A DNA stretch of 64,000 nt. Source: Tomocerus qinae. Its lineage: Eukaryota; Arthropoda; Collembola; Entomobryomorpha; Tomoceridae. This document shows positions 62,494-64,000 of this stretch, piece after piece. The stretch lies in assembly GCA_020055645.1 (NCBI GenBank), contig CM034550.1:7187501-7251500 (forward strand). The letters run 5' to 3'. A program made the translations under genes and the position numbers. Below the pieces are notes generated by a model that saw only the letters and a list, made by a program, of their open reading frames with translations, made no database searches and was not told where the DNA came from. Every line of letters starts with the position of its first letter. Position 1 is the stretch's first letter.

Positions 62494-62499
62494 TTTATT
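62494..62499 (-). terminator. Lyst: poly(A) signal candidate, LYST-like gene
   Basis: AATAAA on the minus strand about 470 nt past the stop codon. If both signals are used, the two convergent transcripts end within a few tens of bases of each other. Confidence 0.35.
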
Positions 62500-62964
62500 T
62501 GTGGAGTATACCATAAGTTCAACATATAGATTACAATGTATTTTTTACCTACACGTAGAAAAGCTCTTATTAAATATTACTAATTTCAGTACTAAATTGC
62601 AAATTATCTAGTGCCATTATCTTAACTGATAGCATATGATAATGTTAATGTGTATGTAAATGCTTAAAATAACTAGGTATTATTGATTAACATGAGTACA
62701 AAGGCATAAGAGCTACAAAATATAATTAAATTGGTGTATTGAATTACAAAAACTCATATTGCATTAGGCATTATATAAAATACAAATATTAAGTAGAAAT
62801 TCAGTTGCATATGTTCACAACTATAAATAAATGGAAAACTCTAGCTATGAGTTTTCTGACTGTAATGATTAAAATAGTGTAGTATAAGGCAGTTTTTAAA
62901 ATCCACTTTACTCGAAAAAGTGTATAGGTCCCCCCAAACAGAGACAGGAAGTGTTGCTTCAAAG

Positions 62965-63070
62965 TTAATTATTTTTTAATGACTCAGGTAATTGTAAAGC
63001 ACAAGTCATGGAACCCGCTTCAGTTCTAGTCATGCAATAAAGGCGACGACCATCCTTTGAATATCTAATA
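62965..63070 (-). CDS. Lyst: LYST-like terminal exon
   Basis: Acceptor ttttatttcag. Reads IRYSKDGRRLYCMTRTEAGS and ends ESLKNN then TAA at 62965-62967. Confidence 0.72.
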
Positions 63071-64000
63071 CTGAAATAAAATAAATACAGATTATTAGAT
63101 CTCCTCTACGAAAACAATTGTTATGTTTACGTTTTTTATGTAGGGTAAGTACCTCTTAATAGCTAATGAAGCCAAAGGCAAGACTTTTATTTGATTAATA
63201 AACTTCAAGTCCCACGAGGAATAAAATCTGTAATGAATTAGAGATAAATTATTATTTCTGTTATCAAAAATATTGTTTTAAAATATACTTGCATAGTTGC
63301 CAGTTGCATATAGATCAGATGAAAATATACTTTAATACTCATAATGTATTTACCTGATAATACCATAATCACAACCAACTGCGAGAATATTAACATTTCT
63401 TCCAGGATCCAGCCCACTTAGACATGCAGATTCAACTTTATCTTCTGGCTGAACAGATCCAATTTCAAAACCATTTATAGTTGTAAGAGTTATCTTATTG
63501 GAAGTTCCATGAAGAAGAACGATATCCCCAGTAGACCTCGAAGAGAACACACTATCGATTCCTTCAAGGGTTTCCACTTTGTTACCATATGCAAGTCTAA
63601 AATTTAAAATCATGGAAATTTCTTAGAAATGTATTCTCAAAGAAATATATTTTGTACACGTTGTTTGTTGAATTAAAATTACTACTATTTACCTGTCCAT
63701 ATCCCAAATGAGAGCATAATTTTCTCCAGAACAAGATATTGCGACTGAGAATGCTTGATTAATATCAATGTTCTTGATTGCCTGGTAATGTCCTACCAGA
63801 CATGTTTTGTCAACCACCCTGTCATAAGTAGCTGATAATTTTAATACTGAAATTCGACCCGACTGATGGCCAACCCAAAGTGAATCGTCAGTGCATGAGC
63901 AAGCGGTAATCTACAAAAATATAAATTTTATACACAACTGATAATTTAAAAATCAAGGTGAGTAATAGCTTTTGCTTGTTATTATAAGGTTACCTCATCT
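62965..64000 (-). CDS. Lyst: C-terminal WD40 exons of a LYST/mauve-like BEACH protein (partial)
   Basis: Exons in window: a fragment ending at 63994, then 63910-63693, 63596-63354, 63227-63153, 63070-62965 (TAA), all in phase. LYST-type BEACH-WD40 proteins control size and trafficking of lysosome-related organelles. Matches to the human LYST C-terminus run in order: FSVAISCSGENYALIWDMDR (human FSIAVSVSKDGTCIIWDLNR), STGDIVLL (TSGDIATV), NVNILAVGCDYGIIRFYS (SVNVIAGGLENGIVRLWS), SWDLKFINQIK (TWDLKPVREI), YSKDGRRLYCMT (FSCDGHHLYTAN). The shared order and the STWDL-like block favour LYST over neurobeachin, WDFY3 or NSMAF. The BEACH domain and everything upstream lie beyond position 64000. The Drosophila counterpart is mauve. 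Confidence 0.75.
63153..63227 (-). CDS. Lyst: LYST-like exon, 75 nt
   Basis: Acceptor aattcattacag, donor AAGAG|GTACTT, phase 2 to 2. Reads FYSSWDLKFINQIKVLPLAS. Confidence 0.75.
63354..63596 (-). CDS. Lyst: LYST-like exon, WD repeats
   Basis: Acceptor aaattttag, donor ATCAG|GTAAAT, phase 2 to 2. Reads LAYGNKVETLEGIDSVFSS through NVNILAVGCDYGIIR. Confidence 0.78.
63693..63910 (-). CDS. Lyst: LYST-like exon, WD repeats
   Basis: Acceptor atatttttgtag, donor GACAG|GTAAAT, phase 0 to 2. Reads DDSLWVGHQSGRISVLKL and GHYQAIKNIDINQAFSVAIS. Confidence 0.75.
63994..64000 (-). CDS. Lyst: LYST-like exon, 3' edge only
   Basis: AGATGAG|GTAACC: a donor with phase 0 that fits the next exon. Only seven bases are inside the window. 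Confidence 0.45.

Noticed and set aside
1..64000. CRISPR arrays, operons or bacterial-type defence systems
   Set aside because: The window is intron-bearing animal DNA with no regularly spaced direct repeats and no prokaryotic gene organisation.

Overview
This is eukaryotic nuclear DNA, very probably from an arthropod. It is AT-rich, every gene I can read is split by GT-AG introns, and the best-recognised protein is closest in wording to insect Canoe. I could not fix the species; a non-dipteran hexapod or other pancrustacean is a guess.

About two thirds of the window (start to ~41.8 kb, minus strand) is one gene, afadin/canoe, the Rap1 effector that links cell junctions to actin. Thirteen coding exons join in phase into 1007 codons: Ras-association domain 1, a basic linker, Ras-association domain 2, an FHA domain, a DIL (dilute) domain, a Met/Asn/Ser/His-rich linker and the first strand of a PDZ domain. 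The rest of the PDZ domain and the C-terminal tail lie beyond position 1. Introns are mostly 1.5 to 6 kb. Two of them carry mobile elements: a nearly perfect 698-bp foldback element flanked by TA (intron 8), and a 924-bp Mutator-like (MULE) remnant with a 9-bp target-site duplication (intron 10). A possible phase-preserving 87-nt cassette exon lies in intron 7.

From ~41.8 to 56.9 kb I see no convincing protein-coding sequence. This region probably holds the canoe 5' untranslated exon(s) and promoter, plus a short inverted-repeat relic and a single retrotransposon-like LTR with the start of an internal region.

The right end is gene-denser, with short introns. A three-exon minus-strand gene (56.9-57.6 kb) encodes an unrecognised 170-residue protein with one membrane segment followed by a cysteine cluster. 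A five-exon plus-strand gene (60.9-62.3 kb) encodes a 313-residue WD40 protein best matched to THOC6 of the THO/TREX mRNA-export complex. It runs tail to tail into the last exons of a minus-strand BEACH-WD40 gene best matched to LYST (fly mauve), whose 5' part lies beyond the right edge. These neighbours share no obvious pathway with canoe. All family assignments come from reading translated sequence against remembered family members; no search was run.
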